Program-made: the position numbers and the translations under genes
In this document: positions 36,387 through 45,481 of the stretch, piece after piece
Numbering within the stretch: the stretch's first letter is position 1
Layout of the letters: every line of letters starts with the position of its first letter
Notes under the pieces: model-generated
Database searches by the model: none
What the model saw: the letters and a program-made list of their open reading frames with translations, nothing else
Told to the model about the DNA's origin: nothing
Assembly: GCA_041393415.1 (NCBI GenBank)
Contig: JAWKKE010000007.1
Span: 58,778 to 122,777, forward strand
DNA length: 64,000 nucleotides
Direction of reading: 5' to 3'
Source of the DNA: Thermoleophilia bacterium
GTDB lineage: Bacteria > Actinomycetota > Thermoleophilia > UBA2241

Positions 36387-36722
36387 ATGACCAAGTCCGA
36401 CATCGCCTACGCGATCATCCGCGTCGGCGGCCAGCAGTTCAAAGTGAGCACCGGCGACACTATCGTCGTCGACCGCGTCGACGCGGAAGAGGGTGCGAGC
36501 GTCACCTACGAGACCCTGGCGGTCCGTACGGGCACCGGCGACTACGAGGGCGCGGCCCAGGGCACGGTCACCGCGACCGTCGCCGGCCATCTCCTCGGCG
36601 AGAAGATCAAGGTCTTCACGTACAAGCCCAAGTCGACGTTCAAGAAGACCAAGGGTCATCGTAGTCGTCTCAGTAAGCTGAAGATCGATACGATCGCCAT
36701 CGCCGAAAGCAAGGAGGCGTAA
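36387..36722 (+). CDS. rplU: 50S ribosomal protein L21
   Basis: 111 residues with the L21 start YAIIRVGGQQFKVSTGDTI and the 23S-binding region FTYKPKSTFKKTKGHRS. ATG 36387 is chosen over an upstream in-frame ATG/GTG because it gives the family N-terminus. rpmA follows after 1 nt. Confidence 0.97.
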   Translation: MTKSDIAYAIIRVGGQQFKVSTGDTIVVDRVDAEEGASVTYETLAVRTGTGDYEGAAQGTVTATVAGHLLGEKIKVFTYKPKSTFKKTKGHRSRLSKLKIDTIAIAESKEA

Positions 36723-36723
36723 C

Positions 36724-36978
36724 GTGGCGCATAAGAAGGGAGCGGGTACCAGCCGCAACGGTCGCGACTCCGCCGCGCAGCGTCTCGGCGTTAAGGCGTT
36801 CGCCGGCCAGGTCGTCCCGGCTGGCTCCATTATCGTCCGTCAGCGTGGCACAAGGTTCCGTCCCGGCGAGAACGCTGGTATGGGCACCGATCACACCATC
36901 TTCGCCAAGGTCGCGGGGCGTATCGCGTTCACCGAGAAGGCGGCCGGACGCTTCATCTCCGTCATTCCCGAGGCATGA
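36724..36978 (+). CDS. rpmA: 50S ribosomal protein L27
   Basis: 84 residues: AHKKGAGTSRNGRDSAAQRLGVK is the canonical N-terminus reaching the peptidyl-transferase centre, followed by IVRQRGTRFRPG and GTDHTIFA. AGGAGG lies just before the GTG start. No cleavable N-terminal leader of the Firmicutes type is present. Confidence 0.98.
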   Translation: MAHKKGAGTSRNGRDSAAQRLGVKAFAGQVVPAGSIIVRQRGTRFRPGENAGMGTDHTIFAKVAGRIAFTEKAAGRFISVIPEA

Positions 36979-37011
36979 TCGTCGCCGGCGTTCGCCGGCG
37001 GCCGTAACACT

Positions 37012-38292
37012 GTGCTCGATCGGGCCAGCATCTGCGTGCGCGGTGGCCGTGGCGGCAACGGCAGCGTCAGCTTCCGGCGCGAGAAGTACGTACCTAAGGG
37101 CGGACCAGACGGTGGCGACGGCGCGCCCGGTGGTGACGTCGTCGTGGTGGCGACGCGACAGCTGCACGACCTCAGTCACTTTCGCCACAAGCACCACTAT
37201 CGCGCTGCGGCGGGAGGTCACGGTCGCGGCGCCAACAGGCGCGGCGCCGATGGCCCGGAGCTGCTCGTCGAGGTCCCGGTAGGCACTGAGGTGCGCGACG
37301 CCGAGGGCGAGCTCCTCGGTGACCTCGTGCTCGAGGGCCAACGTCTGGTGGTGGCCCGCGGCGGCGAAGGCGGCCGCGGTAACGTCTGCTTCAAGAGCTC
37401 GACGCGTCAGGCGCCGAGGTTCGCCGAGAAAGGGCTGGACGGCGAGGAGCGCTGGCTGACGCTGACGCTCAAGCTCCTCGCCGACGTCGGTCTCGTTGGC
37501 TTGCCGAACGCGGGTAAGTCGTCGCTGCTGGCGGCGCTCACCCGGGCACATCCCAAGATCGCCGCTTATCCGTTTACCACCATCGAGCCCAATCTCGGCG
37601 TGATTCGCCTGGACGACGGTGACGTCGTGCTCGCCGACATCCCCGGGCTTATCGAAGGCGCCAGCGAGGGGGCCGGGCTAGGACACCGCTTTCTGGCGCA
37701 CATCGAACGCACCGCCATCCTCGTCTACGTCGTCGACGGGAGTCAGGAACCGCCCGCATGGCAACGGGATCTCGATGTGGTGCGGCGTGAGTTGGCGGCG
37801 TTCCGTGCCGAACTGCCACTGCGGCCGTCGCTCGTGGTCGTCAACAAGAGCGATCTCCTCGACGAGGCCGGCCGTGAGGCTGCGAAGGCCTTTGTGAGCG
37901 GCCTCGGCTGGGCGACGAACGGGCTGGTGCTGTCGGCGTCCACCGGTGACGGCTGTGAAGAACTCGGCAGTGCACTGACCGTCATGATGGGTCAGGTACG
38001 GGTGCAGGAGGCGGCTCAGGCCGCTGCCTCAGCAGCCGCCCAGGCCGCCGTCCTTCGTCCCGGCGAGGAGCGTTTGGAGAGCTTCACCGTCGCTCGTGCG
38101 GGCGATGGGTTCGTCGTCCACGGTGCTCAGCTCGAACGTCTCTTCGCCAAGGCGGACCTCGACAATGAAGACGCGGTGCGTTATCTGCAACAGATCGTCG
38201 AGCGCGCCGGCCTCAACGCGGCGTTGCGTCGGGCCGGCGCGCAGCCGGGCGATACGGTCGTAGTGGGCGATCAGGAGTTCGAGTTCTCCTGA
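37012..38292 (+). CDS. obgE: GTPase ObgE/CgtA
   Basis: Ribosome-assembly and stress GTPase, 426 residues. Three domains: glycine-rich Obg fold (VRGGRGGNGSVSFRREKYVPKGG), G domain with P-loop GLPNAGKS (163-170), DIPGLIEGAS and NKSD, then an OCT domain at the C-terminus (about 355-426). GTG start, no strong ribosome site. Its last 22 nt overlap the convergent sensor-kinase gene. Confidence 0.97.
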   Translation: MLDRASICVRGGRGGNGSVSFRREKYVPKGGPDGGDGAPGGDVVVVATRQLHDLSHFRHKHHYRAAAGGHGRGANRRGADGPELLVEVPVGTEVRDAEGELLGDLVLEGQRLVVARGGEGGRGNVCFKSSTRQAPRFAEKGLDGEERWLTLTLKLLADVGLVGLPNAGKSSLLAALTRAHPKIAAYPFTTIEPNLGVIRLDDGDVVLADIPGLIEGASEGAGLGHRFLAHIERTAILVYVVDGSQEPPAWQRDLDVVRRELAAFRAELPLRPSLVVVNKSDLLDEAGREAAKAFVSGLGWATNGLVLSASTGDGCEELGSALTVMMGQVRVQEAAQAAASAAAQAAVLRPGEERLESFTVARAGDGFVVHGAQLERLFAKADLDNEDAVRYLQQIVERAGLNAALRRAGAQPGDTVVVGDQEFEFS

Positions 38293-39764
38293 GTCGCGGC
38301 CTCTTGAGCGTCGCGCAGACGCACGCTGAACTCGCTGCCCTCGCCGGGTTTGCTCGTCACCTTCACGCTGCCGCCCATCGTCTCCACGAGTTCTTTGACG
38401 AGCGCCAGGCCGAGACCGCTGCCGATCTGCGGGTCGCCGTACTTGCCGTGCAGGTAGAAGCGCTCGAAGGCGTGGGCGACATCGTCGGCGGCGAGCCCTG
38501 GCCCCGTATCGGCAACCTCAAGCAGTCCAGGGCGAGCGCTGACCACAACCCTCCCGTTCGGCGGCGTCACGCGCAAGGCGTTCTCCACGAGGTTCGAGGC
38601 GACTTGCAGCAGGCGGCCGGCGTCGCCGCGTGCCGGGGCCGTCTCTGGTGCGTCGACGGCGAGCGTGACGCCGCGCTCGGCCGCGAGGTGCCGGCAGCGC
38701 CGCGCGACCTCCCTTGCCGTCTCGGCGAGATCGACCGTCTCGTCGCGCGTCGCGAACTCGGCACGGCCGATGCGTGCCAGGTCAAGCAGATCGCCGACGA
38801 GGTGCCGCAGGCGCGCGGACTCTTCGCTCAGCGCCTCGGCTGCCCGCTTCGGCTCAACCGCCTCATCAGCCAGAAGCTCAGCGTAGCCCTCTATCGCCGT
38901 CAGCGGCGTCTTCAGTTCGTGACTCACGGAGAGCAGGAACTCACGTTCGGCGTCTTGGGCGCGGCGCAGCCTTGTCGCCATCTCGTTGAAGGATCTGGCG
39001 AGGATGGAGAGTTCGCGTGGCGCCTTGGTCGGGATGGTCATCGGTGTCCCGCCGTCGGCGAGCACGACGCTGGCCTGCGCGACCTGCTGTACGGGCTTGA
39101 CGATGCGCCGGTTGAGGTACCAGGCGGCGACGGCGGCGAGGGGGGAGAGGATCAGGGCGGTGACGGCGGCCATGAGCAAGTAGCCGAGGGCGACCCAATA
39201 CCAATGCTCGACGCTGAAGGCGTAGAAGGTCACTTCGTCGGCCGAGGTGCGCCAGGCGACGACATCGTTGCGCCCGCCGAAGGCCTCGGTCCGCGTCACC
39301 AGCCAGCCTTGTGTTCGTAGCGTGGCGATGTCGGCCGCCGACAGATCGCTTCGGGAGCTCGGCGAGCTCTCCAGGTCAAGGCTGAGCGTCCCGCCGCTGC
39401 TGGACGACTGGAAGCTCCTCCAGCCGGCGGCCCGGCGCAGCCCGTCGCGGATCGCCGCGTAGGCCTCGTCGTCGATCCAGGTAGCACCACTCACTCGCGC
39501 CTGATCGACCGCCAGCATGCCCTGCGCCACGGGCCACTCACTGTCGCGTTGGTTGCGATCGGAGAGGAACTGGAAGCCGAGTGCCAGCGCCACCAGGGTG
39601 ATGAGGAGGGTGCGAAAGAGCGTCGTTCTGAGTGTCGGGCGATCAGGGCCGTCACCGTCGTAGCCCTTGCGAAGTCGGTGTGAAGAGCCGACAAGCTTGG
39701 CGAGAAGGAACACGAGGAGGACCGCTCCGACAACGAAGAGGATTGCTGCCAACCAGACTCGCAT
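38271..39764 (-). CDS. Two-component sensor histidine kinase
   Basis: 497 residues. An N-terminal helix, a second helix (about 48-66), an extracytoplasmic sensor region of about 120 residues and a third helix (about 188-218) precede a HAMP domain. Then come HisKA with His282 (SVSHELKTPLTAIEGYAELL split) and an ATPase domain with N (NLVENAL), G1 (VADTGPGLA) and GSGLGLALVK. ATG 39764 is chosen: the regulator's final codons supply AAGGAG 5 nt upstream. Signal unknown. Confidence 0.93.
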   Translation of the reverse strand: MRVWLAAILFVVGAVLLVFLLAKLVGSSHRLRKGYDGDGPDRPTLRTTLFRTLLITLVALALGFQFLSDRNQRDSEWPVAQGMLAVDQARVSGATWIDDEAYAAIRDGLRRAAGWRSFQSSSSGGTLSLDLESSPSSRSDLSAADIATLRTQGWLVTRTEAFGGRNDVVAWRTSADEVTFYAFSVEHWYWVALGYLLMAAVTALILSPLAAVAAWYLNRRIVKPVQQVAQASVVLADGGTPMTIPTKAPRELSILARSFNEMATRLRRAQDAEREFLLSVSHELKTPLTAIEGYAELLADEAVEPKRAAEALSEESARLRHLVGDLLDLARIGRAEFATRDETVDLAETAREVARRCRHLAAERGVTLAVDAPETAPARGDAGRLLQVASNLVENALRVTPPNGRVVVSARPGLLEVADTGPGLAADDVAHAFERFYLHGKYGDPQIGSGLGLALVKELVETMGGSVKVTSKPGEGSEFSVRLRDAQEAATQENSNS

Positions 39765-39766
39765 GG

Positions 39767-40435
39767 TCACTCCTTCCCGATGCGATAGCCGGCGCCGCGC
39801 ACGGTCTCGATGAGCGCGGGGCGCGCGAGCTTGGCGCGGACTTGGGCGACGTGCTGGTCGACGGTGCGTGTACCGCCGGGGAACTCGAGTCCCCAGACGC
39901 GATCGAGCAGCGTCTCCCGGCTCGCCAGTAGGCCGGCGTTCTCCATCAGATAGGCGAGGAGCTCGAACTCGGTCGCCGTGAGGGCAACCGAGGTACCGGC
40001 GACCGTGACATCGTGTCGATCGCGGCTTAGCACGACGTCACCGCTGCGCAGTTCGGAGGTCGTGGGCGGTGGGGCGGTGGTACGGCGCAGCACCGCCTTC
40101 ACGCGCGCCGCCAACTCCCGCGGACTGAACGGCTTGGCGACATAGTCGTCGGCGCCCAGCTCCAGGCCGCTGACGCGGTCTGCCTCCTCGTCGCGCGCCG
40201 TCACCATGATGACCGGGAGAGAAGAGGTGCGGCGGATGCGGGCGCACACTTCGAGGCCGTCCATGCCCGGCAGGCCGATGTCGAGGATCACGAGTTTGAT
40301 CGGGTGCCGCGTGAGCTCGGCAAGGCCGTCTTCGCCGGTGCGCACGCCGACAACTCGATGCCCGTCGCGTTCCAGAGCGATGCGGATGACCTCGGCGATG
40401 CGCCGTTCGTCCTCGATGACGAGCACTGTTGCCAT
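39767..40435 (-). CDS. OmpR-family response regulator
   Basis: 222 residues: receiver domain with phospho-acceptor Asp52 (LVILDIGLPGMDG), acidic pair IEDE and K in YVAKPFS, then a winged-helix output domain (TATEFELLAYLMENAG, TVDQHVAQVRAKL). The kinase starts 2 nt after its stop. Divergent from proB. Confidence 0.95.
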   Translation of the reverse strand: MATVLVIEDERRIAEVIRIALERDGHRVVGVRTGEDGLAELTRHPIKLVILDIGLPGMDGLEVCARIRRTSSLPVIMVTARDEEADRVSGLELGADDYVAKPFSPRELAARVKAVLRRTTAPPPTTSELRSGDVVLSRDRHDVTVAGTSVALTATEFELLAYLMENAGLLASRETLLDRVWGLEFPGGTRTVDQHVAQVRAKLARPALIETVRGAGYRIGKE

Positions 40436-40518
40436 GTCTTCTCCGTTCGTCCGCTGCTACCTTGATCGTACCAATGGAGGGAGTCTGCGCGGCCGCCGTC
40501 TGAACCGCGTCACTACGT

Positions 40519-40535
40519 TGTCAGGAACGTGTCAG
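40519..40535. promoter_or_regulatory. Candidate response-regulator binding repeat
   Basis: Two copies of TGTCAG (40519-40524 and 40530-40535) start exactly 11 bp apart, within similar flanks (CGTTGTCAG, CGTGTCAG). OmpR-type regulators bind direct repeats with this spacing. Position between the regulator and proB suggests autoregulation; this is inference. Confidence 0.3.
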
Positions 40536-40585
40536 ACGTCGCCAAACAGGGCGAGTGTCGGCACTGCGAGTCGTGACCTCTTTGC

Positions 40586-40591
40586 TACAAT
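40586..40591 (+). promoter_or_regulatory. -10 element of proB (leaderless start)
   Basis: TACAAT ends 6 nt before the proB GTG, so transcription would begin at or next to the start codon. No good -35 and no ribosome binding site are visible. Confidence 0.5.
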
Positions 40592-40597
40592 CGCTGC

Positions 40598-41704
40598 GTG
40601 AAGACCATCGTCGTTAAAGTCGGCTCCAGCACCGTCGCCGACGACAATCTCCGCATCCGTCGCCGCCTCCTCTCTGGCTTGGCCGCCGACGTGTCCGACT
40701 TGGTGCATGGGGGCGATCGCGTGGTGCTCGTCTCGAGCGGAGCGATCGCCTGTGGGCAGCACGTTCTGGGAGTCAGCGAACGTCCGCGAGAGATCCCGGC
40801 GCTGCAGGCGGCCTCGGCCGTGGGGCAGGGCCGCCTCTTCGCCCACTACGAACGGCTCTTCGCCGATCACGAGCTCACCGCCGCGCAGATTCTTCTGACG
40901 AGCGAGGACTTCTCTCGTCGCTCGAGCTATATCAACGCTCGCAATACGCTGCGTCGCTTGCTCACGTGGGGCGTGGTGCCGATTGTGAACGAGAACGACA
41001 CCACGGCGACCGATGAGATTCGCTTCGGCGACAACGACGTCCTCGCCGCGCTCGTGGCGATGATGCTGCGCGCGGACACTCTGCTCTTGCTCACCGATCA
41101 GGATGGCCTGTACACGAGCGACCCTCGCGTCGACAAGGAGGCGCGACTGGTGGAGTGCATCGAGCGCGCGGAGGATCTGGTCGCCTTCCAAGTCAGCGAG
41201 GCGACGCGCCGTGGCGCTGGAGGGATGCGCGGCAAGGTCGCCGCCGCGCTCATGGCTGCCGCGGCCAACGTGCGTACGGTGATCTCGAACGGCTCGCGTC
41301 CTGGGGTCATCGGCGATGTGGCGCGCGGCGAGTGCCTGGGCACGACGGTGGTCGCGCGCTCGTCCGGAGCCTCCGCATTCAAGCTGTGGCTGCGCTACGC
41401 GAAGCCTGTGCGTGGTAAGCTTGGCATCGATGCCGGTGCGGCGCGTGCGCTCTCCCGGGGTGGGGGGAGTCTGTTGCCCGTAGGTATCACGGCTGTCCAA
41501 GGGGGGTTCGTGGCCGGCGATGCCGTCGCGATCGTCGGCGACGACGGCAGAGAAGTCGCCCGCGGCATCACGACCATGAGTGCACGTGATGTGCGCCGCG
41601 TTTGTGGCATGCGCAGCGATGAGGTCCGTGCGCTCAATCCCCTTCTCGGCGACGAAGTCGTACACAGAGACAGCCTGGTGCTCGTCGACGAGGAGGGCGT
41701 GTGA
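40598..41704 (+). CDS. proB: Glutamate 5-kinase
   Basis: Phosphorylates L-glutamate, the first step of proline synthesis. 368 residues: amino-acid kinase domain (VVKVGSSTVADDN, LVSSGAIACG, NENDTTATDEIRFGDND) to about 255, then a C-terminal PUA domain (about 278-350). The stop overlaps proA by 4 nt. The mRNA is probably leaderless. Confidence 0.97.
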   Translation: MKTIVVKVGSSTVADDNLRIRRRLLSGLAADVSDLVHGGDRVVLVSSGAIACGQHVLGVSERPREIPALQAASAVGQGRLFAHYERLFADHELTAAQILLTSEDFSRRSSYINARNTLRRLLTWGVVPIVNENDTTATDEIRFGDNDVLAALVAMMLRADTLLLLTDQDGLYTSDPRVDKEARLVECIERAEDLVAFQVSEATRRGAGGMRGKVAAALMAAAANVRTVISNGSRPGVIGDVARGECLGTTVVARSSGASAFKLWLRYAKPVRGKLGIDAGAARALSRGGGSLLPVGITAVQGGFVAGDAVAIVGDDGREVARGITTMSARDVRRVCGMRSDEVRALNPLLGDEVVHRDSLVLVDEEGV

Positions 41705-42948
41705 ACGTCGAACAGATCTGTGTTGCGGCGCGGGACGCGTCGCATGTGCTGGCCACGCTGTCGCGTGCTCGCAAGGACGCAGCGCTGACCGAGATCGCCG
41801 ACGCGATCACGAGACGTTCTGCCGAGATTCTCACCGAGAATCGCGAAGATGTTCGTCTCGGACGCGAGGCACGGCTGCCCGACGCGATGATCGATCGCCT
41901 TCTTCTGGATGAAGACAGACTGGCCGATGTTGCCGCGAGCGTGCGCGAGTTGGTTGCTCTTCCCGATCCGGTGGGTCAGATCATCGAAGGGTGGCGGCTG
42001 TCGAACGGCATCGAGTTGCGCCGCGTGCGCGTGCCGTTGGGCGTCGTCGCGGTCGTCTATGAGGCGCGGCCAAACGTCACCGTCGATGCCGCCTGTCTCT
42101 GCCTGAAGACCGGCAATGCGGTCATCTTGCGTGGAGGATCGGCCGCCAAGCACACCAATCGAATCCTCGCCGAGGTAGTGCAGGGGGCGATCATCGAGGC
42201 TGGGCTTCCGCGTGAGGTCGTCTCGTATCTCACGCCGGACCGGCGCGAGCTCCAGGAGTTGCTGCAGCAGCGTGACTATGTCGATCTCATCATTCCGCGC
42301 GGCGGTGAGCAGCTCAAGGACTTCCTGCTCGAGCACAGCCGCGTGCCCGTCGTGTACGCGGCCGGCGGCAACTGCCACGTGTACGTCGACGCAGCCGCGG
42401 ACCTTGAGAAGGCCGTGCGCATCATCGTCAATGCGAAGTGCCAACGGCCGGGAGTCTGCAACGCCGCCGAGACGCTGTTGGTGCACGAGGCGGTGGCGGC
42501 CGAGTTCCTGCCGCGTGCTCTGGACGAGCTCAAGCGTCGCGGTGTCGAGCTGATCGTCGACGAAGCCACGGCGGCCATCGTCGACGATCCGGAGTTCAAG
42601 CGGGCCACTGTCGCCGACTACGAGACCGAGTTCCTGGCATTGAAGCTCGCGGTGCGTGTTGTCGCTTCTCTCGACGACGCGATTGCTCACATCACACGCT
42701 ACGGCACACGCCACTCGGAGGCGATCGTCACCAACGATGTCGGCACTGCCAACCGATTCACCGCCGAGGTCGATGCCGCCTGCGTCTATGTGAACGCCTC
42801 GACACGCTTCACCGATGGTGGCCAGTTCGGTCTCGGTGCCGAGATGGGAATCTCGACGCAGAAGCTTCACGTCCGCGGGCCCATCGCGCTCGACGAGCTC
42901 ACCTGCGTCAAGTACGTGCTGTGGGGCGATGGGCAGGTGCGGGGCTAG
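41701..42948 (+). CDS. proA: Gamma-glutamyl phosphate reductase
   Basis: NADPH-dependent reduction of glutamyl phosphate to the semialdehyde, second step of proline synthesis. 415 residues of the aldehyde-dehydrogenase fold, with NRILAEVVQGAI, the catalytic Cys in RPGVCNAAETLL and STRFTDGGQFGLGAEMGIS. GTG start coupled to proB. Confidence 0.97.
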   Translation: MNVEQICVAARDASHVLATLSRARKDAALTEIADAITRRSAEILTENREDVRLGREARLPDAMIDRLLLDEDRLADVAASVRELVALPDPVGQIIEGWRLSNGIELRRVRVPLGVVAVVYEARPNVTVDAACLCLKTGNAVILRGGSAAKHTNRILAEVVQGAIIEAGLPREVVSYLTPDRRELQELLQQRDYVDLIIPRGGEQLKDFLLEHSRVPVVYAAGGNCHVYVDAAADLEKAVRIIVNAKCQRPGVCNAAETLLVHEAVAAEFLPRALDELKRRGVELIVDEATAAIVDDPEFKRATVADYETEFLALKLAVRVVASLDDAIAHITRYGTRHSEAIVTNDVGTANRFTAEVDAACVYVNASTRFTDGGQFGLGAEMGISTQKLHVRGPIALDELTCVKYVLWGDGQVRG

Positions 42949-42958
42949 CATCTTGCCG

Positions 42959-43558
42959 GTGGCGTGTCCGCGTCTAGGGGTGCTCGGCGGGAGCTTCGAT
43001 CCGCCGCACCTCGGGCACTTGGTCATCGCTTCCGAGGCGCATGCTCGTCTCGGGCTCGAGCGCGTGCTCTTCGCGCCGGCGGCGGCGCCGCCACACAAAG
43101 ATCGTTGCGAGCAGTCGTCACCCGCGACGCGGATGGCGATGACGCGGCTCGCGATTGCCGACGACGATCGTTTCGCGCTCTGTGACGTGGAGCTCGAGCT
43201 CGGGCTCGCCTATACCCGTGATGTCCTGGCCGAGTTGGCGTTCCGCCATCCCGAGCACGAACTCGTCTTCATCATGGGCTCTGACTCCCTGCTCCAGTTC
43301 GATTCGTGGCGCGATCCGCGCGGCATTCTCGCGCTCTGCCGTCTTGCGGTGGCGACGCGACCAGGGGATGACGCCACGGCGATCGCCGCCGCTGTTGCGC
43401 GTTGGGGAGGCGCCGCCATCGATCTCATCGCGGCGCCACTCATCGGCATCTCATCCACGGAGGTGCGCGCTCGGGTCGCTGCAGGTCTCCCGATTCGCTA
43501 TCTTGTGCGACCTGCCGTCGAAGAGCTCATTCGCGCGCGAGGGCTGTATCGCGCATGA
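42959..43558 (+). CDS. nadD: Nicotinate-nucleotide adenylyltransferase
   Basis: Makes NaAD from NaMN and ATP in NAD synthesis. 199 residues with GVLGGSFDPPHLGHL (nucleotidyltransferase HxGH motif) and ISSTEVRARVAAGLPIRYLV (ISTTxxR motif). GTG 42959 gives the family N-terminus; TTG 42953 is an alternative. Stop overlaps yqeK (ATGA). Confidence 0.95.
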   Translation: MACPRLGVLGGSFDPPHLGHLVIASEAHARLGLERVLFAPAAAPPHKDRCEQSSPATRMAMTRLAIADDDRFALCDVELELGLAYTRDVLAELAFRHPEHELVFIMGSDSLLQFDSWRDPRGILALCRLAVATRPGDDATAIAAAVARWGGAAIDLIAAPLIGISSTEVRARVAAGLPIRYLVRPAVEELIRARGLYRA

Positions 43559-44118
43559 TCGATCGCATCGCCGCTGAGGAGCTGATAGGGCAACGCCTGT
43601 CGCCGCGTCGTCGCGAGCATTCACGCCGTGTGGCGGACACGGCGGCGGCGCTCGCGCGCGACTGGGGCGCGTCGCCGGCCGCCGCGTACCTCGCCGGCGT
43701 CCTTCACGATCTCTGGCGCGAGGCGTCGGCCACGGAGATCCTCGAGGCCGCGGTGCGTTACGGAATTCCGGTGGGGCCGATCGAGGCGCGGCGCCCCGTG
43801 GGCCTCCTCCATGGTCCTGTCGCAGCCGCAGAGCTCCGTGGCGCCGGTCTCGATGATGAGGTCGCCTCCGCCATCGCGCTGCACACTGTCGGCGGCAGAG
43901 GCATGAATGTGCTTGAGAAGTGCGTGTATCTCGCCGATCTTTGTGAACCAGGACGCACGTTCGATGGCCTCGACGAGATACGCGCTCTCGCGGGTGTTTC
44001 GCTGGATGCCGCCGTCGCGGCGGCGGCTCGCCTGACCATCCTCATGCTGCTTGAGCGCGGCCGTCCAGTTGTGCCTGCAGCCGTGGAGCTATACAACGAG
44101 CATTATGTCGACTCCTGA
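43555..44118 (+). CDS. yqeK: HD-domain hydrolase YqeK (Ap4A hydrolase family)
   Basis: 187 residues with HSRRVADTAAALARDWG, LAGVLHDLWRE (HD pair), LLHGPVAAAEL and ALHTVGGRGM, the metal ligands of the YqeK family, which cleaves Ap4A symmetrically in Gram-positive bacteria. In the kept order nadD-yqeK-(LytR)-rsfS. Overlaps the following gene by 14 nt. Confidence 0.92.
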   Translation: MIDRIAAEELIGQRLSPRRREHSRRVADTAAALARDWGASPAAAYLAGVLHDLWREASATEILEAAVRYGIPVGPIEARRPVGLLHGPVAAAELRGAGLDDEVASAIALHTVGGRGMNVLEKCVYLADLCEPGRTFDGLDEIRALAGVSLDAAVAAAARLTILMLLERGRPVVPAAVELYNEHYVDS

Positions 44119-45481
44119 CGATCCCAAAGCTTGGCACGATGATGCCCGGCCCGACGGTGGCGCCGGCGACGATGCGTCGCAAATCGACGATCTGCTCGAC
44201 GATGTACTGCGGGAAGCCGATTTGCCGCCCGTGGCGGAAGACGATGAGGATCGCGATGACGAGTCTCCGTCTGTTGACGTCGCAGCCGGCGACGTGTCGC
44301 GGCGGCGACGGGTGCCGAACCTAAAGGCGCCACCTGGCATGCGCAGCGATCGACTTCGGCGTCGCAAGCGGAGCACGACAGAACGCCGCCAGGTCTACAT
44401 ACTCTACGTGCTGGCGGCGGCAGTCGCCTTCGCCGCCGTGCTCGGCGCGTGGTGGCTGGGCTCCCGCCTATTCCACGACAGCGAGATAGAACGTGCTGCC
44501 GGCCACCTCACGCTTCTCACTCTTACGGAATCCGACAAGCCCGTCGCGGCGGCGCTCATGGTCAAGAGCTCGACGTCGGGTCAGTACACGCTCTACGTCA
44601 TCCCGCGTGAGCTGCTCCTGCAAGGACCGAACGGCGAGTACATCTTCGCCGAGGACTCCATGGCAACGGGAAACATACAGGAAGACGTCGAACGAGCCAT
44701 CGGCGTGCCGGTGGACGGCGCCTACTCGCTGGCGCTTGACTCACTGCAGAAGTTGGCGGCCACGGACGTGTTGCAGGTCAATCTCATACGGCCCGTGACG
44801 GTGATCCGTAACGGTACGCAACGGACGTACGACGATCGCATGGTGATCGTCGCCGACGAGATCCCCGAGCTCTTTGAGACGTCAGGGAGCGGCGGCTACG
44901 ACAGCACCACCATTCAAGAGGGCCTCTGGGGTGCAGTTGCGGCCGCTGCGGCGGCTCGTCCGGCTGAGGAACGCGCTCTCGACATCACGGCTCTCAGCAG
45001 CGCAGCTCAGGGGTCTACCGATCGTTGGTACCTCACCGACGCGCTTACTGGCCTCACGGCTGGTGAGGCAACGGTCGTGCGCTTCCCCTCGCGCTCGCGT
45101 GTTGCCGAGGGTCAGTTCGCGTTTCTCCCGGACGCCGAGGGCGTCATGGCCGACATTCGCCGTCAGGGCACCGTCTTCAGCTCGCAGTTCAACGTGATTG
45201 TACGCAACGGCACCGGAGAAGTCGGGATCGGTGAGGCGGTTGTCGAGCGTCTGGCGTCCCTGAACGTGAACCTTCCGGCGCCCACAAACGCCGATCGGTT
45301 CGACTACAAGAAGACACGGATCATGGCCGGCAGTGGGGCACTCACGGTGGCCGAGGACGTCCGTGCTATACTGCGGCGCGGCGCCGTGTTGAATGGCGCC
45401 GACGTGCCGGCGAACACCGTGATTGTGGTGGTCGGCGGCGACCTCAGTCTCGACGATCTCCAATCAGAGGACGACCAGTAG
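44105..45481 (+). CDS. LytR_C-domain membrane protein (LCP-like)
   Basis: 458 residues. An acidic N-terminal cytoplasmic part (1-75), a basic patch (RSDRLRRRKRSTTERR) and one membrane helix (YILYVLAAAVAFAAVLGAWWLG) are followed by an extracytoplasmic region. Part of it (QYTLYVIPRELLLQGP, EDVERAIGVPVDGAYSLALD) resembles the LytR-CpsA-Psr core, though LCP catalytic arginines are not obvious. A C-terminal LytR_C domain (FNVIVRNGTGEVGIGEAVV, ADVPANTVIVVVGGDL) ends the protein. LCP proteins attach glycopolymers to peptidoglycan; this one may be an inactive or regulatory relative. ATG 44105 lies inside the yqeK end. Confidence 0.8.
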   Translation: MSTPDDPKAWHDDARPDGGAGDDASQIDDLLDDVLREADLPPVAEDDEDRDDESPSVDVAAGDVSRRRRVPNLKAPPGMRSDRLRRRKRSTTERRQVYILYVLAAAVAFAAVLGAWWLGSRLFHDSEIERAAGHLTLLTLTESDKPVAAALMVKSSTSGQYTLYVIPRELLLQGPNGEYIFAEDSMATGNIQEDVERAIGVPVDGAYSLALDSLQKLAATDVLQVNLIRPVTVIRNGTQRTYDDRMVIVADEIPELFETSGSGGYDSTTIQEGLWGAVAAAAAARPAEERALDITALSSAAQGSTDRWYLTDALTGLTAGEATVVRFPSRSRVAEGQFAFLPDAEGVMADIRRQGTVFSSQFNVIVRNGTGEVGIGEAVVERLASLNVNLPAPTNADRFDYKKTRIMAGSGALTVAEDVRAILRRGAVLNGADVPANTVIVVVGGDLSLDDLQSEDDQ

